This document shows positions 63,911-64,000 of a stretch of 64,000 nucleotides of DNA, piece after piece. Origin of the DNA: Pseudomonas sp. MM223 (lineage in GTDB: Bacteria > Pseudomonadota > Gammaproteobacteria > Pseudomonadales > Pseudomonadaceae); the NCBI GenBank assembly GCA_947090765.1, contig OX352322.1:5449001-5513000 (forward strand), read 5' to 3'. Numbering within the stretch: position 1 is the first letter of the stretch; every line of letters begins with the position of its first letter. The position numbers were made by a program, and so were the translations under genes. Below the pieces are notes generated by a model. The model saw only the letters and a list, made by a program, of their open reading frames with translations, was not told the DNA's origin and did not search any database.

Positions 63911-64000
63911 TTCCTTAGCAAGCTATTTATCCACTCGATAGCAATTTTTCCAGATCAAGACTCTTCCACTACTCTTGAGCGTTTCCTGCTCCAGCGCCCC

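Overview
The window is a 64 kb piece of a Pseudomonas chromosome, most likely the Pseudomonas putida group. It is GC-rich and its gene order follows the P. aeruginosa/P. putida block pdxJ-recO-era-rnc-lepB-lepA-mucD-mucB-mucA-algU / nadB / ygfX-sdhE / ygfZ / tct genes / ung. PhaG and TtgR look almost identical to the P. putida proteins as I remember them. More than a dozen REP palindromes of the P. putida type fill the spaces between genes. No prophage, transposase, integrase or CRISPR array was seen.

Layout. 1-5.3 kb: 3' end of a second lon gene, a chagasin-type inhibitor lipoprotein, a two-gene operon resembling the XaxAB/YaxAB pore-forming toxin, and cmoA-cmoB. 5.6-7.7 kb: a metal-type two-component system (CzcRS-like) behind a MerR/CadR-type promoter. 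7.9-13.9 kb: lepA-lepB-rnc-era-recO-pdxJ. 14-17.9 kb: envelope stress operon algU-mucA-mucB-mucD, without mucC and with an AlgU-type autoregulatory promoter. 18.3-22.8 kb: nadB, ygfX-sdhE, ygfZ and an HDOD gene. 23-30.7 kb: tricarboxylate uptake (TctDE, OpdH porin, TctCBA, AbrB-family protein). 30.9-37.3 kb: ung, an acyl-CoA hydrolase-like gene, a Tyr-rich lipoprotein, a diguanylate cyclase, rsuA, phaG and tRNA-Gly(CCC). 37.5-42.3 kb: a SulP transporter, a SIR2-like DUF4917 protein, a methyltransferase and a TPM protein. 42.5-49.6 kb: bglX, then a DctB/DctD-type (MifSR-like) sensor and sigma-54 activator followed by an alpha-ketoglutarate-type permease with its own sigma-54 promoter. 49.6-52.3 kb: a Fic protein with two palindromic operators, a four-repeat membrane protein, and a secreted protein made of six 13-residue repeats. 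52.4-61.2 kb: small metabolic enzymes each next to a regulator. 61.2-64 kb: a DHA2 drug transporter with an NtrC-like site and a sigma-54-like promoter, then ttgR with its operator; ttgA would begin just past the window.

Four genes (lon, lepA, the sigma-54 activator, a flavin reductase) are each broken by one single-base indel, and all four indels lie in or next to an AGCT tetramer. Since lepA and a catabolic regulator are normally intact, a systematic read or assembly error at AGCT is the simplest explanation, although real mutations cannot be excluded from the sequence alone.

The most interesting less-explained items are the XaxAB-like pair, the Fic gene with its duplicated operator, the stand-alone SIR2-like protein, the EDGFDRT repeat protein, the 247-bp composite palindrome after nadB, and the nitrogen-type control signals in front of the DHA2 pump.
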